NCBI RefSeq assembly: GCF_900110865.1
Contig: NZ_FOFD01000006.1
Location: forward strand, 124,001-188,000
Source of the DNA: Natrinema salaciae
GTDB lineage: Archaea > Halobacteriota > Halobacteria > Halobacteriales > Natrialbaceae
DNA: 64,000 nt
Reading direction: 5' to 3'
A program made the translations under genes and the position numbers. Of the stretch, positions 61,574-64,000 are shown in pieces (position 1 is the stretch's first letter; the number at the start of each line of letters is the position of its first letter). A model generated the notes under the pieces. The model had not been told where the DNA came from. It saw nothing but the letters and a program-made list of their open reading frames with translations, and searched no databases.

Positions 61574-62554
61574 ATGACTAACGCACCATCGAACACGAGA
61601 GTACGGCGTAGCGAAGAAGAAACGAACGAGCGGGAGACCGAAAGCGAGGAACAGGACCTGCTCTGTCCCGAGTGTACCGGCCAACTCGTCGTCGACGACG
61701 AACACGGCGAGACCGTCTGCGAGGACTGCGGGCTCGTCGTCGAGGAGGACTCCGTCGACCGCGGCCCCGAGTGGCGCGCGTTCGACGCCGCCGAGAAGAA
61801 CGAGAAGTCCCGCGTGGGCGCGCCCACGACGAACACGATGCACGACAAGGGACTCTCGACGAACATCGACTGGCGCAACAAGGACGCCTACGGGAACTCC
61901 CTCGGTTCCCGACAGCGCGAGAAGATGCAGCGCCTGCGCAAGTGGAACGAGCGCTTCCGCACCCGCGACTCCAAGGAGCGCAACCTGAAACAGGCGCTGG
62001 GCGAGATCGACCGGATGGCCTCCGCGCTGGGTCTGCCGACGAACGTCCGCGAGACGGCCAGCGTCATCTACCGCCGTGCGCTCGACGAGGATCTCCTGCC
62101 GGGCCGCTCGATCGAAGGCGTCTCGACGGCCTGCGTCTACGCCGCCGCCCGCCAGGCCGGCGTCCCGCGGAGTCTCGACGAGATCGCCGACGTCTCCCGC
62201 GTCGAGAAAAACGAGATCGCCCGCACCTACCGCTACGTGGTCCGCGAACTCGGACTCGAGGTCCAGCCGGCCGACCCCGAGAGCTACGTCCCCCGCTTCG
62301 CTTCGGGTCTCGAGCTCTCCGACGAGGCCGAGCACCGCGCGCGCTCGCTCCTCCAGAACGCCAAGGAGAAGGGCGTGCACAGCGGCAAGTCGCCGGTCGG
62401 CCTCGCCGCGGCAGCGGTGTACGCCGCCGCCCTGCTGACCAACGAGAAGACCACGCAGGCCGCCGTCTCCGACGTCGCCGACATCTCCGAAGTGACGATC
62501 CGGAACCGCTACCACGAGCTCCTCGAGGCCGAGGAGACCATCGGGATGGCGTAA
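61574..62554 (+). CDS. tfb: Transcription initiation factor TFB
   Basis: TFB recruits RNA polymerase to TATA-binding-protein-bound promoters. The 326-residue protein (start ATG at 61574) has the zinc ribbon CPECTGQLVVDDEHGETVCEDCG (Cys 31, 34, 49, 52), a B-reader/linker region (RGPEWRAFDAAEKNEKSRVGAP) and two cyclin repeats. The first has LKQALGEIDRMASALGLP and RSIEGVSTACVYAAARQAGVPRSLDEIADVSRVEK. The second starts SYVPRFASGLELS. Haloarchaea have several TFBs, so the number in this genome cannot be set from the window. Confidence 0.96.
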   Translation: MTNAPSNTRVRRSEEETNERETESEEQDLLCPECTGQLVVDDEHGETVCEDCGLVVEEDSVDRGPEWRAFDAAEKNEKSRVGAPTTNTMHDKGLSTNIDWRNKDAYGNSLGSRQREKMQRLRKWNERFRTRDSKERNLKQALGEIDRMASALGLPTNVRETASVIYRRALDEDLLPGRSIEGVSTACVYAAARQAGVPRSLDEIADVSRVEKNEIARTYRYVVRELGLEVQPADPESYVPRFASGLELSDEAEHRARSLLQNAKEKGVHSGKSPVGLAAAAVYAAALLTNEKTTQAAVSDVADISEVTIRNRYHELLEAEETIGMA

Positions 62555-62611
62555 CGCCGGAACTCGCCGGAACGATACCGTTTTTGCCGTTCTCGTTCGC
62601 ATTGACTAGCG

Positions 62612-63286
62612 ATGGGACTACGTTTCGACTCGTTCGTGCTCGCAGCGGCGACCGCCGATCTCTCGGACGAACCCGCGGCCCGCGAACACGCCGACGCGAT
62701 CGAATTTCGAATGGACCTGGCCGACGAGCCGCTGGCAGCGCTCGAGGCGTACGACGGCGACCTGCCGATTCTCGCGACGAATCGAGCCGACTGGGAGGGC
62801 GGTGACGCGGACGACGACGGCCGGCTCGAGGCGTTGTCCGCGGCGACCGCCGTCGAGAGCGTCGACGCGATCGATATCGAACTCGAGTCGATTCTGGACG
62901 GTGCGGCCGCGGGGCTGCTCGAGACGGCCCGCGACCGCGGCGTCTCGATCGTCGCGTCGACACACGACTTCGAGGGGACGCCGCCCCGGAAAGAGATGGT
63001 GCGGACGCTGACGGAAGCAGGGAAGTACGCGGACGTGGCGAAGCTGGCAGTGACAGCGGAATCGAAGGCGGACACGCTCGCGTTGCTGTCCGCGACGGAG
63101 CAGCTGACGGCCCACGGCGATTCCGTCGCGACGATGGCGATGGGCGAAGTCGGGAGTCACACCCGAGCGGTGGCTCCCGTGTACGGGTCGAAAATCGGGT
63201 ACGCTCCCGTGGATCCCGACGAGGCGACTGCGCCGGGGCAGTACGACCTCGAGACGCTCGCGAAACTCGTGGCCCGTCTCACGTGA
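62612..63286 (+). CDS. aroD: Type I 3-dehydroquinate dehydratase
   Basis: This enzyme dehydrates 3-dehydroquinate to 3-dehydroshikimate in the shikimate pathway. The 224-residue TIM-barrel protein has DAIEFRMDLA (start region), SIVASTHDFEGTPP with catalytic His118 and Schiff-base Lys144 in YADVAKLAVTAES. GEVGSHTRAVAPVYGSKIGYAPVD is the C-terminal phosphate-like loop. It is downstream of tfb and upstream of the zinc-ribbon protein, all on the plus strand. Confidence 0.95.
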   Translation: MGLRFDSFVLAAATADLSDEPAAREHADAIEFRMDLADEPLAALEAYDGDLPILATNRADWEGGDADDDGRLEALSAATAVESVDAIDIELESILDGAAAGLLETARDRGVSIVASTHDFEGTPPRKEMVRTLTEAGKYADVAKLAVTAESKADTLALLSATEQLTAHGDSVATMAMGEVGSHTRAVAPVYGSKIGYAPVDPDEATAPGQYDLETLAKLVARLT

Positions 63287-63307
63287 CCTGAAAACAATCG
63301 AAATCGG

Positions 63308-63317
63308 AATGTTAAGG
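63308..63317 (+). promoter_or_regulatory. TATA-like box for the zinc-ribbon membrane protein
   Basis: The run AATGTTAAGG lies about 30-39 bases before the ATG at 63347. Confidence 0.4.
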
Positions 63318-63346
63318 GCAGGGGTCCCCTACCATCCACATAGACA

Positions 63347-63784
63347 ATGACATGGCTCCGTGCGCTTCTCGCCGCCGGCCTGTCGGTGATCATGCCCGGT
63401 GCGGGACACGTTCTCGTCCGTGACTGGCTCCGGGCCGTCCTGTTCGCCGGTCTCTTCCTCTCGGCGAGTGCCCTCTTTCTCCCGTTGGACCAGCTCGCGG
63501 CCGCCGGTGCGATAACCAGCTACGACGAGGTCCGCGAGCAGGCGACGATCATGGCGGAGGGAACCGACGCGGTGGCGCAGTTCTTCCTCTCGTTTATCGC
63601 CCTGTTCGCCGCGATCGACGCGACGTTCCGCGCGCTCGGCTACCCGTCCGGCGGAACCGACGACGCGGCGGGGGCGACCTGTCCCGAGTGCGGGAAGGAA
63701 ATCGACGAGGACCTCGCGTTCTGTCACTGGTGTACGACGCGGCTCGAGCCCGAGGGGGCCGACGAAGAACCGATACACTCCTAG
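63347..63784 (+). CDS. Membrane protein with C-terminal zinc ribbon (DUF7575-like)
   Basis: This 145-residue protein has two to three transmembrane helices (LRALLAAGLSVIMPGAGHVLV, WLRAVLFAGLFLSASALFLPL, FFLSFIALFAAIDATFRAL) and a C-terminal four-cysteine ribbon CPECGKEIDEDLAFCHWCTTRLEPEG (cysteines in two CxxC pairs). The PGAGHVLVRDWLRAV segment recalls TM2/GYF-associated short membrane proteins. The haloarchaeal family is known to me as DUF7575-like. The function is unknown. Confidence 0.8.
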   Translation: MTWLRALLAAGLSVIMPGAGHVLVRDWLRAVLFAGLFLSASALFLPLDQLAAAGAITSYDEVREQATIMAEGTDAVAQFFLSFIALFAAIDATFRALGYPSGGTDDAAGATCPECGKEIDEDLAFCHWCTTRLEPEGADEEPIHS

Positions 63785-63863
63785 ACGCGCGACGGGCGAC
63801 CACCGCTATGGTTCGTTCCCGTTGCCGCTCGGTGCCGTCGAGTGTCGCGGGATCGTCGTCGGA

Positions 63864-63883
63864 ATATAACCACACTAGTAGTG
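63864..63883 (+). promoter_or_regulatory. Probable promoter or operator at the right edge
   Basis: AATATAAC is an AT-rich TATA-like element, followed by an inverted repeat CACTA-G-TAGTG at 63873-63883. The gene it serves would lie beyond the window; the rest up to 64000 shows no convincing coding region. Confidence 0.4.
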
Positions 63884-64000
63884 ATTCAACGGTGCCCTTA
63901 TCCCCGTTCGTCGGATACCGAGGCCACCCTCGTCGGTCGCGGATGCGGTCGGCGGAAGTGATTCGAATGCGAACGGACAGAATTCAACGCGACGAACGGA

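Noticed and set aside
63892-64000. Possible plus-strand gene beginning at a GTG near the right edge
   Set aside because: The ~36 codons visible are Arg-rich without conserved features, so I do not call it.

Overview
The window is a chromosomal segment of an extremely halophilic archaeon (class Halobacteria). The evidence is very high GC, strongly acidic predicted proteins, DTGA/ATGA-type gene overlaps, TATA boxes 25-30 bases upstream of starts (leaderless transcripts), and lineage markers: two HalOD1 proteins, a Bat-type HTH_10 regulator, SAMP1, TFB, an F420-type luciferase-fold oxidoreductase, archaeal HMG-CoA reductase, GatD and MfnA. The proteins look most like those of neutrophilic or alkaliphilic Natrialbales, but the genus cannot be fixed from sequence alone. 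I see no rRNA, tRNA, CRISPR array, insertion sequence or integrase. The gene content is mostly core.

Layout. 0-6.2 kb: a partial, apparently frameshifted beta-helix lipoprotein, DUF2267, an LLM oxidoreductase, HalOD1, HTH_10 and an amidohydrolase, mainly on the minus strand. 6.2-19.2 kb: hmgA, an NAD epimerase, small regulators and transporters, a GNAT enzyme, isocitrate dehydrogenase, methionine aminopeptidase, a HIT protein, cupins, glutaredoxin, a Cys-less redoxin and an MtaB-type tRNA methylthiotransferase. 19.4-26.5 kb: a five-gene block (M48 peptidase, DUF4129 protein, DUF7269-like, DUF58, polytopic membrane protein) in which every junction is a 4-base overlap. It ends against a convergent MoxR ATPase with which it overlaps by 15 bases. 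This looks like one membrane or envelope maturation module.

26.7-33 kb: SPW-repeat, AI-2E-type permease, DUF547, amphi-Trp/DUF1508 fusion, a zinc-finger/HNH-like protein, and a divergent Lrp-TrkA_C regulator and tandem-USP pair. 32.7-39.2 kb: nucleoside phosphorylase, PfkB kinase, ribose-1,5-bisphosphate isomerase and deoC. Together these fit haloarchaeal nucleoside catabolism through pentose bisphosphates. The block is interrupted by a HalOD1 protein, a DUF63 protein and a Tat-exported glucodextranase-N-like protein. 39.2-45.9 kb: HPP-USP, a TVGYGD potassium channel with RCK, two coupled TrkA_C-type membrane proteins, SAMP1 and a second M48 peptidase.

45.9-54.3 kb: a GNAT enzyme, SHOCT, gatD, mfnA, metG, a channel-like protein lacking the selectivity filter, GYD and a 54-residue membrane protein. 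54.5-64 kb: pyruvate kinase, an acidic one-TM protein, an NfeD/SPFH pair, a winged-helix protein, a frameshifted HAD phosphatase, a DUF7123-like protein, an NTPase, TFB, aroD and a zinc-ribbon membrane protein.

The points most worth following up are the fully coupled M48-DUF4129-DUF58/MoxR block, the pentose-bisphosphate-type gene set, the nucleoside-deoxyribosyltransferase/TIR-like protein at 10.66 kb, the filterless channel at 52.9 kb, two single-base frameshifts and several small repeats.
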